From Bacteroidetes/Chlorobi group bacterium MS-B_bin-24 (lineage in GTDB: Bacteria > Bacteroidota > Ignavibacteria > Kapaibacteriales > UBA2268), in NCBI GenBank assembly GCA_003731685.1, contig RCNO01000021.1:2808-42654 (forward strand): a stretch of DNA of 39,847 nucleotides. The letters are read 5' to 3'. The notes under the pieces were generated by a model. That model had not been told where the DNA came from. It worked only from the letters and a program-made list of their open reading frames with translations, and did not search any database. A program made the translations under genes and the position numbers. Shown piece after piece: positions 9,172 through 16,824 of this stretch; the stretch's first letter is position 1; each line of letters begins with the position of its first letter.

Positions 9172-9200
9172 AATAGACACATAAAACTTAAAAAAGTTCC
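9172..9200 (-). promoter_or_regulatory. Candidate ECF-sigma-dependent promoter GGAACTT-N15-GTCTATT upstream of the lipoprotein/sigma/anti-sigma operon
   Basis: Minus strand GGAACTT at 9200-9194 and GTCTATT at 9178-9172; 29 nt upstream of the operon's first start codon. Confidence 0.6.
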
Positions 9201-9237
9201 AAAAATTTCAAAAAAATTTTAAAATTTTTTAAATATT

Positions 9238-9732
9238 TTAATTTTTTGTTCCAGATGAGATATTAAAAACTTTGAACAAATCGAGCAGAATTACGAGTCT
9301 ATCGGGCAAATTTACAACCCCCACAATGTAATTCTCCCCTACTTTGGAGTTAGTGTCGATTGGATTGGTCTCTATCATATTCTTGTTGACCCAAAGAACT
9401 TCGTTCATCCTATCGACAAGAATTCCAATTATTTTGTCATCCAAATGAAGAACAATAATTCGAGAGTTGGAACCATAGGTTCCCGGTTCGAGGTTTAAAA
9501 TTTTTCGAAGGTCGACAACTGGAATAACTTTGCCACGAAGATTAATTACGCCTTCGACGTAATGTGGGGCGTTTGGCACACGGGTTATTTTCGTCATTGT
9601 CGTGATTTCCTGAACCTTTAAGATGTCGATTCCAAAGTGTTCATTCGCAAGCTCAAATGTTACCAGTTGAACCATTTCGCCAACCTGAGCTTCTTGGTTA
9701 ATCAAACTCGATGATTTTACGACCTCTTCCAT
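9238..9732 (-). CDS. cheW: Chemotaxis coupling protein CheW
   Basis: 'VTFELANEHFGIDILKVQEI', 'VEGVINLRGKVIPVVDLRK', 'NYIVGVVNLPDRLVILLDL'. Confidence 0.93.
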   Translation of the reverse strand: MEEVVKSSSLINQEAQVGEMVQLVTFELANEHFGIDILKVQEITTMTKITRVPNAPHYVEGVINLRGKVIPVVDLRKILNLEPGTYGSNSRIIVLHLDDKIIGILVDRMNEVLWVNKNMIETNPIDTNSKVGENYIVGVVNLPDRLVILLDLFKVFNISSGTKN

Positions 9733-9744
9733 ATTCTCCTCAAT

Positions 9745-10641
9745 TTAATAACCAAAAAATTTTAAATAATTCTTATTGTTTCGCCAATTTTTTCGAACTT
9801 TTACGAAAAGTTCAAGATAAACAGGAACCCCAAGATGATTTTCGATTTCCTTTCGTGTGATTTCTCCAAGCTTCTTAATCCTGCTTCCACCAGCCCCGAT
9901 TATTAACGGTTTCTGTGTTTCCTTCTCGACAATTATTTCGGCAGAAATATACCACTTTCCCTTTTCTCGCTCCTTGAAATCGACAATTTGCACTTCGGTA
10001 GAGTATGGAACTTCATCCTTGAACATTGTGAACAACTTTTCTCTTATTAATTCCGAGACAAAGAATCTTTCCGATTGAGTGCTCAGAACATCTTCCTCGT
10101 AAAGGAATTCCCCTTCGGGAAGATATTGTTTAAAAACTTTAATCAACTCGTCAACTCCAGCAAGTTTAGTTGCAGAAATTGGAACAAATTCTCGAAAAAG
10201 CCCAAGCTTGTTGTATTCTTCAATAATAGGTAGAACCTCTTTCGAATCTTTTAATAAGTCAATTTTGTTCAAAATCAAAATCAAAGTCTTGTCGAAAGTT
10301 TTCAGTCGCTCTTTAACTTGTTCGGTTAAAGCCACAGCAGGATCTTTATGGATAGCCACATCAATCATAAATCCAATAATATCGGCTTCGGCAATAGCAA
10401 AATCAACATATTGCATCATCACACGATGAAGTTCATACCGAGGTTCCACAATTCCCGGGGTGTCGAGAAAAATCATCTGGGAATCTTCGTCGGTTCGAAC
10501 TCCAACAACTCTCTTCCGTGTTGTTTGTGGCTTTGGCGTAACAATACTCAACTTGGTTCCAACGAGTGCATTCAAAAGGGTCGATTTCCCTACATTTGGC
10601 TCACCAATTAAAGCCACATATCCACATTTAGTTTCCATCAA
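9745..10641 (-). CDS. era: GTPase Era
   Basis: G1 GEPNVGKSTLLNALVG, G3 DTPG, G4 NKID; C-terminal KH domain 'KPLIIGAGGSRIKKLGEITRKEIENHLGVPVYLELFVKVRKNWR'. Confidence 0.97.
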   Translation of the reverse strand: MMETKCGYVALIGEPNVGKSTLLNALVGTKLSIVTPKPQTTRKRVVGVRTDEDSQMIFLDTPGIVEPRYELHRVMMQYVDFAIAEADIIGFMIDVAIHKDPAVALTEQVKERLKTFDKTLILILNKIDLLKDSKEVLPIIEEYNKLGLFREFVPISATKLAGVDELIKVFKQYLPEGEFLYEEDVLSTQSERFFVSELIREKLFTMFKDEVPYSTEVQIVDFKEREKGKWYISAEIIVEKETQKPLIIGAGGSRIKKLGEITRKEIENHLGVPVYLELFVKVRKNWRNNKNYLKFFGY

Positions 10642-10721
10642 CCTACTGCTCTTTTTTCGAACAACATCAAGTATTCTTTTCTCAATTCCGCTATTTAGTT
10701 TCCATCAACCTACTGCTCTTT
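10626..10721. repeat. 29-bp exact direct repeat (copies 10626-10654 and 10693-10721)
   Basis: atttagtttccatcaacctactgctcttt occurs twice, 67 bp apart; one copy covers the era start codon, the other the end of the DUF3098 gene. Confidence 0.95.
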
Positions 10722-10994
10722 CTTAAAGGTATTCAAAATTGCATACGGAATAATCACGCAATAGCCAATAACAATGATAACGGGAGCCACGTAAATTACT
10801 AATGGGTTGTTCCATTTTCCTTGTGGCAGGGCTGGTTCTTCGGTGATTCCTGTGGTCATCAAAATATAGCCCAAAACAATAACCCCGATACCCACGAAAA
10901 ACCAAACCCAATTCTTCTTTTCAATTGGAAAATTCCATTCCACAACTGCTTTCTTTTTCCCTCTTTGCGAGGTTTTCTTCACTTGTCGAGCCAT
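10710..10994 (-). CDS. DUF3098 family membrane protein
   Basis: 94 aa, two TM helices; 'NWVWFFVGIGVIVLGYILM...VIYVAPVIIVIGYCVIIPYAIL'. Confidence 0.8.
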   Translation of the reverse strand: MARQVKKTSQRGKKKAVVEWNFPIEKKNWVWFFVGIGVIVLGYILMTTGITEEPALPQGKWNNPLVIYVAPVIIVIGYCVIIPYAILNTFKKEQ

Positions 10995-11107
10995 CTTACA
11001 TTTCTATTTAAAATCACATAATCAATTCAAAATTAACGAAAAAAATTCAATATTCATTTCTCATTTGCAAACTTTTATCCTCGAAATCAATTTTTGTTTA
11101 TAACTAT

Positions 11108-11139
11108 TTTGGTTTAAAAATATATTTAAATTATTTTTG
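11108..11139 (+). promoter_or_regulatory. Candidate Bacteroidota-type promoter TTTG-N20-TATTTTTG upstream of the aldolase
   Basis: TTTG at 11108-11111 and TAnnTTTG match at 11132-11139; start codon at 11173. Confidence 0.5.
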
Positions 11140-11172
11140 TATATCTGTTTTTCAAAAAACATTGGAGGAGAT

Positions 11173-12237
11173 ATGTTCGAAAAAATTCAATCATTGCTGG
11201 GCAACGATGCCGAATATCTTTTAGGCTTCTCTAATCCCAAAGTTCCAAAGGAAATGTTAACTCTCCCCGGACCGGATTTTATCGATAGAGTTTTCGCAAA
11301 CTCAGACCGAAATAATCGTGTCCTTGCCAATTTACACAGGCTTTTCAACCACGGACGACTTGCAGGCACCGGCTACCTTTCGATTTTGCCTATCGACCAA
11401 GGTGTGGAACATTCTGCTGGTGCAAGTTTCGCTAAAAATCCAATTTACTTCGACCCGGAGAATATTGTTAAGCTTGCAATCGAAGGCGGATGCAACGGCG
11501 TTGCCTCGACTTTTGGCGTTCTGGGTATGGTCGCTCGCAAATATGCCCACAAAATTCCCTTTATTGTTAAAATCAATCACAATGAACTTCTTACTTATCC
11601 AAACAAATACGACCAAATACTTTTTGGAACAATCGAAGAAGCGTATAATATGGGCGCTGTTGCAGTTGGAGCCACAATTTACTTCGGCAGCCCCGAAAGC
11701 AACAGGCAAATAGTCGAAATTTCCGAAGCTTTCGCTTATGCACACGAACTTGGTATGGCTACCATCCTTTGGTGCTATCTGCGAAATTCCGCATTCAAAA
11801 AGGACAAAGATTACCACGTATCGTCAGACTTAACTGGCCAAGCAAACTATCTTGGAGCAACAATTCAAGCGGACATCATCAAGCAAAAATTACCAGAAAA
11901 TAACGGCGGCTATCTTGCATTAAACGCCGAAGGTAAATCCTATGGAAAATATGACAAAAGAATGTACTCCGAGCTCACTTCTGAACACCCAATCGACCTT
12001 TGCAGATACCAAGTGGTTAACAATTTTATGGGCAAAGTTGGGCTTATCAATAGCGGCGGTGCTTCGGGCGAAAACGATTTAGCCGAGGCAACCAAGACTG
12101 CTGTAATCAACAAGCGCGCCGGTGGTATGGGATTAATCTCGGGAAGGAAGGCTTTCCAAAAACCGATGAACGAAGGCATTCAGCTTTTGAATACAATCCA
12201 AGACGTTTACCTTTGCAAAGAAGTTACCATTGCGTAA
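11173..12237 (+). CDS. fbaB: Class I fructose-bisphosphate aldolase (FbaB/DhnA type)
   Basis: '[20 protein letters not shown]', '[12 protein letters not shown]', '[13 protein letters not shown]'; start at MFEKIQ with RBS GGAGGAG. Confidence 0.88.
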   Translation: MFEKIQSLLGNDAEYLLGFSNPKVPKEMLTLPGPDFIDRVFANSDRNNRVLANLHRLFNHGRLAGTGYLSILPIDQGVEHSAGASFAKNPIYFDPENIVKLAIEGGCNGVASTFGVLGMVARKYAHKIPFIVKINHNELLTYPNKYDQILFGTIEEAYNMGAVAVGATIYFGSPESNRQIVEISEAFAYAHELGMATILWCYLRNSAFKKDKDYHVSSDLTGQANYLGATIQADIIKQKLPENNGGYLALNAEGKSYGKYDKRMYSELTSEHPIDLCRYQVVNNFMGKVGLINSGGASGENDLAEATKTAVINKRAGGMGLISGRKAFQKPMNEGIQLLNTIQDVYLCKEVTIA

Positions 12238-12245
12238 ATAAACTC

Positions 12246-12286
12246 TGCCTCACTCCTGTCCAATTTTGGGAGTGAGGCAATTTTGT
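12246..12286 (+). terminator. Terminator downstream of the aldolase, in the convergent gap with dsrO
   Basis: Perfect 11-bp stem TGCCTCACTCC/GGAGTGAGGCA followed by ATTTTGTAT. Confidence 0.7.
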
Positions 12287-12302
12287 ATATAAGGATTAAA
12301 AT

Positions 12303-13067
12303 TTACACGAGATAAAACACTTCCGGGCTGGTTCCCAATTCAGGTTTTCGCCGTATTGAAAATCTTTCGGAAAGCACTTGTCGAACCTCGGAGCCGGGGT
12401 CTTCGAGGTCGCCAAAAATCAATGCTTTCGACGGACAAGCTTCTACACAGGCGGGCATCATCCCTCGGGCTAATCTTTCTGCACAGAAAGTACACTTTTC
12501 AACCACACCACGAGTACGAGTTGGAAATTCAGGATTCTGCTCTTTTATAAAAGGCCTTGGGTCACGCCAATTGAAACTTCGTGAACCATAAGGGCATGCA
12601 GCAACACAATACCGACAACCAATGCACCTATGCCAATCCATCATCACAATCCCATCTTCACGCTTCCAAGTTGCTTGGGTGGGGCACACATTCGTACACG
12701 GAGGATTATCACAATGATTGCAAAGAAGTAGCACCGTGGAAAAATTCATTCCTTTCGGCAAAAATTCATTCTCCTGGGTAATGAAAGCATTTCTAAATTG
12801 TTCTTTCCAAATCCATTTTATTTCGTCTTTGGGATTGTCCAATTTTGGCACATTATGGTAAGAATGGCAAGCTTCGATACACTTGTTGCAATTGGGATTC
12901 TGCTCGCATTTCTTCACATCGATTGCCATTGCCCAACGATGGGCTTTCAACCCTTGCTGGGGATGTTCCACAACAGTTTGTGAGATAGACTCATAGGTCC
13001 ATTTCCCAGCAAGAGCAATACCTCCAGCAAAACTCACTATCTTCAAAAAGTTTCTTCTATCAATCAT
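12303..13067 (-). CDS. dsrO: DsrO-like periplasmic Tat-exported ferredoxin subunit of the Dsr complex
   Basis: Tat motif DRRNFLKIVSF; four Cys-rich clusters (CEQNPNCNKCIEAC, CNHCDNPPCTNVCP, CIGCRYCVAACP, CTFCAERLARGMMPACVEACP); start at the internal ATG with AGGAGG and ATGA overlap with dsrJ. Confidence 0.9.
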   Translation of the reverse strand: MIDRRNFLKIVSFAGGIALAGKWTYESISQTVVEHPQQGLKAHRWAMAIDVKKCEQNPNCNKCIEACHSYHNVPKLDNPKDEIKWIWKEQFRNAFITQENEFLPKGMNFSTVLLLCNHCDNPPCTNVCPTQATWKREDGIVMMDWHRCIGCRYCVAACPYGSRSFNWRDPRPFIKEQNPEFPTRTRGVVEKCTFCAERLARGMMPACVEACPSKALIFGDLEDPGSEVRQVLSERFSIRRKPELGTSPEVFYLV

Positions 13068-13474
13068 TTTAAGGCCTCCTTTGGTTGAACGTGACAATCC
13101 CAGCAATATGGCTTTACTTGGAGATAATTATGGCACTGGTCGCAGAAATTCTTTTTGTCGCTATGACACTTCAAGCAAGTCAAAGTCAGGCTCATTTCAA
13201 GCTTCTGTCCATTATGCGTCAGCACAACTCCGTTTCGAACAACGTAGCGCATATTCAAACGGACTACACTATCGCGCCAATAATTGAGCAAATCCATATG
13301 GTAATGATTCATATAATCTTTATCGTCGATACATTGCCGTGCATCAGTGGGATAAACCAGTTTAGGCTTTACTTTGCTTTGGGCAGAAGACAAATTGAGC
13401 CAGATAGGCATTGTAAAAAATGCAATTCCGATTACTATACCCAAAATAATTTTCCATCCATCGTAAATTTTCAT
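13064..13474 (-). CDS. dsrJ: DsrJ triheme cytochrome c subunit
   Basis: N-terminal TM anchor; three CxxCH motifs (CLKCH, CDQCH, CWDCH); 'CIDDKDYMNHYHMDLLNYWRDSVVR'. Confidence 0.92.
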   Translation of the reverse strand: MKIYDGWKIILGIVIGIAFFTMPIWLNLSSAQSKVKPKLVYPTDARQCIDDKDYMNHYHMDLLNYWRDSVVRLNMRYVVRNGVVLTHNGQKLEMSLTLTCLKCHSDKKNFCDQCHNYLQVKPYCWDCHVQPKEALK

Positions 13475-15084
13475 TGGTTTTCCTCCTCTTTTAACAAAGG
13501 ATTAAGTCGCAAATCAACTTCACGGGGCTTTTCCCCAGTCATAATCAATGCATTTCCAACCATTTCGTGAACTCCACCAACTTCGAGACCAGGTACCCAG
13601 AAATCAAAAAGCGGTGGGAGATTGGCTTTATCGATTGCGCAGATACACAAGCAAATGTTCACCCCGTATTTATCTTTGACATATTTTGCTGCGTTTGCTC
13701 GCGGGAAACCTCCCCGCATCCGCATTTCAAAATTCTCTTCGGTTCCTAAGCCAGCGCCACTACCACAGCAGAATGTCTGCTCTCGAATCGTATTATCGGG
13801 CATCTCGGTGAACTTCCTCATAACATTTTTAATTATGTACCTCGGCTCTTCGAGCAAGCCCATTCCCCTGGAAGGATTACAGGAATCGTGGAATGTAGCG
13901 TGCCAATGGTCATTACGGCTTGGGTCGAGTTTTAACTTATTATGATAAATCAAATCGGCAGTAAATTCACAAATATGAACCATTTTCGTCGACTTAGCAT
14001 TTTCGAAAACTGTTCCTGTGATTGGGGACTTCGGAACTTCGAGGAAATCCGCTGGACCATTCATTGTATCCATATATTGATGAATAACACGCCACATATG
14101 TCCGCATTCCCCGCCCAATATCCATTTTACTTTTAGCCTTTTTGCCTCGGCATAAATCTTATGGTTCAATCGTTTCATTAAGTCGTGTGAAACGAACGAA
14201 CCGAAATTTCCACCTTCGGAAGCATAAGTACTGAATGTATAATCCAGTCCTATCTCGTGAAAGAGCATTATGTAGCCCATCAAAGTGTAGTAGTGCGGTG
14301 TTCCAAAATAATCTGCCGATGGTGTAACAAAAAGAAATTCTGCCCCTTTCTTGTTAATCGGTATCTCTACACGAATTCCTGTGATTTCTTCGATGTCGGC
14401 TGCTGCCATTTCCAAACTATCTTTCATACCATGCGGCTGAACCCCAAGATGATTCCCTGTTCTATATGAGTTTTTTACGGGGGTCATTATCCAATCGATA
14501 TTGACGCCAATTAGATTCATCAAGTCCCGTGTAAGAAATGTAATCTCGGCTGTATCAATTCCATAGGGACAGAAAACGGAACATCTTCGGCACTGGGTAC
14601 ATTGATAGAAGTAATAGAACCATTCGCGAAGAACATCAAATGTCAGCTCCCGAGCGCCAACCATTCTACCCATAATCTTACCTGCCGTTGTGAACTCACG
14701 GCGATAAACAGAGCGTAGCAATTCTGCTCGGAGAACTGGCATATTTTTGGGGTCGCCCGAACCAAGGAAGAAGTGGCATTTATCGGCACAAGCACCGCAG
14801 CGAACGCAAATATCCATAAAGATTTTAAGTGACCGATATTTTTCCAATCGCTCCCGCAAACCCTCGAGAATTATCTCCTGCCAATTCTCAGGCAATTTCC
14901 AATCGGGGTCGGTCGGTTGCCATTTCCTTGGGTTCGGTTGGTCAAGATAAATCAATGCATCTTCGCTTCCCGCATAATTAAATGTTCCCTTTTGAAATTC
15001 AACAGGAACATCCATCCAGTTTACAAACTTGGGCTTGTAAGTTACATTCTTTAAAAGTTCCTCTGGTTTTATCTTTATCGACAT
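13471..15084 (-). CDS. dsrK: DsrK, HdrD-like iron-sulfur subunit
   Basis: 'CVRCGACADKCHFFLGSGDPKNMP', 'CTQCRRCSVFCPYGIDTAE', CCG-type 'TFHDSCNPSRGMG' and 'EQTFCCGSGAGLGTEENFEMRMRGG'. Confidence 0.95.
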   Translation of the reverse strand: MSIKIKPEELLKNVTYKPKFVNWMDVPVEFQKGTFNYAGSEDALIYLDQPNPRKWQPTDPDWKLPENWQEIILEGLRERLEKYRSLKIFMDICVRCGACADKCHFFLGSGDPKNMPVLRAELLRSVYRREFTTAGKIMGRMVGARELTFDVLREWFYYFYQCTQCRRCSVFCPYGIDTAEITFLTRDLMNLIGVNIDWIMTPVKNSYRTGNHLGVQPHGMKDSLEMAAADIEEITGIRVEIPINKKGAEFLFVTPSADYFGTPHYYTLMGYIMLFHEIGLDYTFSTYASEGGNFGSFVSHDLMKRLNHKIYAEAKRLKVKWILGGECGHMWRVIHQYMDTMNGPADFLEVPKSPITGTVFENAKSTKMVHICEFTADLIYHNKLKLDPSRNDHWHATFHDSCNPSRGMGLLEEPRYIIKNVMRKFTEMPDNTIREQTFCCGSGAGLGTEENFEMRMRGGFPRANAAKYVKDKYGVNICLCICAIDKANLPPLFDFWVPGLEVGGVHEMVGNALIMTGEKPREVDLRLNPLLKEEENQ

Positions 15085-15085
15085 A

Positions 15086-16087
15086 TTACTCCTCCTTTTC
15101 TACTGGAATACCTGCAGCTTTCATTTTTTCACGAAATTCATCTTCATATTCTTCGTAAGTATGAACCGCAACGACTGGATTCCAAGGATTGATGTGTCGC
15201 TTCATTCGATTGTTATTGGCTAAATTTCGTGTTGGGCTCATAAATATTCCACCCAAATGAACAAGCTTGCTCATTGGGAAATAAATCAGCAAGGTACAGA
15301 CAAATGTGAAATGAATCATAAACAATGGGCTAAGTTTGTTCAGCAGTTCATTGCTTATTGGTTGAAAAGATAGAATCGACACTGCAAATTCTTTAACAGC
15401 AACCAAATCCGTCTTCAAAAAATATCGCATCAAAACCCCTGTTACAGCAATACCCAAAATCAACAATAAAGGGAAATAATCGGAAGGGAGCGAGACAATT
15501 CTAACTTTTGCATTGAAGATTCTGCGCAGGAAAAGATATGTTAAAGCAACAAGTATCGCAACGTCGGTAATGTAAATTATCGGCAATCCAACTTGGAAAA
15601 AGCCATCAATATCTTGAAGAAACCCAACAAAGAATGGTATTGGCTCGGTAAAGAATCGAAAATGCCGTAAGAAAATAATTAAAAAAGACCAATGGAAAGC
15701 CAAACTGAAAAACCACAGCCATTTGTCAACGGAATAAACCAAGCGGTCATCTTTTAGCGAGGCTTTCGTGTTTCGGAAAAGAGAACGGAAGAAGAGCACT
15801 TCCAACGCCATTCTGCCCAAAGTTCCTAAAGCTGAACTTGGGTTGTCCAATTTGTTCTGCTTAATCCAAGGCAAGGATTTCTCCTGCCCGCAAGTTGTAG
15901 TAATTCGGAAAGGTACAGGCGAACGAGCCCAACGAAGCACACGAACAATAAGCCCAATAGCAAATACTGCCAAAGCTACATATGGCAGAATCACTCCAAA
16001 AATAAATTTCAAAAAGGGCAGGACTCCTGCCACCCATCCCGCAAGCAATATCACGACAGTAACCAAAAGCGATAGCTGAATACCCAT
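15086..16087 (-). CDS. dsrM: DsrM, NarI-like cytochrome b membrane subunit
   Basis: 'FRITTTCGQEKSLPWIKQNKLDNP', 'FHWSFLIIFLRHFRFF', 'YFPMSKLVHLGGIFMSPTRN'. Confidence 0.95.
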   Translation of the reverse strand: MGIQLSLLVTVVILLAGWVAGVLPFLKFIFGVILPYVALAVFAIGLIVRVLRWARSPVPFRITTTCGQEKSLPWIKQNKLDNPSSALGTLGRMALEVLFFRSLFRNTKASLKDDRLVYSVDKWLWFFSLAFHWSFLIIFLRHFRFFTEPIPFFVGFLQDIDGFFQVGLPIIYITDVAILVALTYLFLRRIFNAKVRIVSLPSDYFPLLLILGIAVTGVLMRYFLKTDLVAVKEFAVSILSFQPISNELLNKLSPLFMIHFTFVCTLLIYFPMSKLVHLGGIFMSPTRNLANNNRMKRHINPWNPVVAVHTYEEYEDEFREKMKAAGIPVEKEE

Positions 16088-16088
16088 A

Positions 16089-16631
16089 TTACTCTTCTAT
16101 TTTGTTGGCAAAACTTTCACCCAAAATGTTATCCATCAACTTGTATTTTTCGTTAAGTTTTTCCAAAAACTTACCATAACGATTCCGAATCTCTTCCCTT
16201 TGAATTTGGGCTATTTTCTCCCGAATGTTGATAAAAGACTCGAATGCTTTTTCCGAGATTGTCATATAGTAATCAACATCAGTCCTATACGATTCTACTT
16301 TGGTATCAGTGGGCAACGAGTTGTTGAACTTATCCCACAAAAATCGAAATATATTTGCCGATTGCCAATAGGACAAATCTTGAACAGCTCGAATTTTGAG
16401 AATATCCTCCAACGAATCGTTGAACTCGGTGCAATCTATTTCACTGGAACAAATCAACGAGAGCAATTTCCCAAGATTTTGATAAAGATTGTATCCCACA
16501 GGGTTTGTAAAAGGTTCCTCTTTTTTGGAAATGAATTTTTTCGAGGGTTCAGGATAATGGTCAATTAACCACAGGAACCATTCCTCTAATAAGTTTTCTT
16601 TGTTCTCATTTAAAAAATCTTTAAAATTCAT
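16089..16631 (-). CDS. RsbRD N-terminal-domain-like protein preceding dsrM
   Basis: 'LLEEWFLWLIDHYPEPSKKFISKKEEPFTNPVGYNLYQNLGKLLSLI' pattern resembles RsbRD_N proteins; 1-nt gap to dsrM. Confidence 0.7.
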   Translation of the reverse strand: MNFKDFLNENKENLLEEWFLWLIDHYPEPSKKFISKKEEPFTNPVGYNLYQNLGKLLSLICSSEIDCTEFNDSLEDILKIRAVQDLSYWQSANIFRFLWDKFNNSLPTDTKVESYRTDVDYYMTISEKAFESFINIREKIAQIQREEIRNRYGKFLEKLNEKYKLMDNILGESFANKIEE

Positions 16632-16790
16632 TATTAATCATAAATTTAACCATTCTAATTTATTATTGTTTTATCGAAGCGATATAGAATAAAAGATATT
16701 TTGTATTTATTTTGTTGATTAAAATATTCCTATCCCCCTTTTTACTAATTCAGTGGTCTGGTAGGCAATAACTATCTTGTAGTTTTTTCG

Positions 16791-16798
16791 TAATTTTG
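16791..16798 (+). promoter_or_regulatory. Candidate TAnnTTTG element for guaB
   Basis: TAATTTTG 26 nt upstream of the start codon; no clear -33 element. Confidence 0.4.
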
Positions 16799-16824
16799 CA
16801 AAAATTATTTTGTAAAAGAGGGAT

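Noticed and set aside
9205-9240. Very AT-rich tract (aaaaattttaaaattttttaaatatttt) considered as a repeat or structured RNA
   Set aside because: Low-complexity A/T runs; any pairing is expected from composition, and it probably serves as the cheW 3' region.
13085-13570. 161-aa plus-strand ORF over dsrJ/dsrK, considered as a hidden dsrP or accessory gene
   Set aside because: Antisense to dsrJ, not a multi-TM NrfD-like protein, so it does not supply the missing DsrP.
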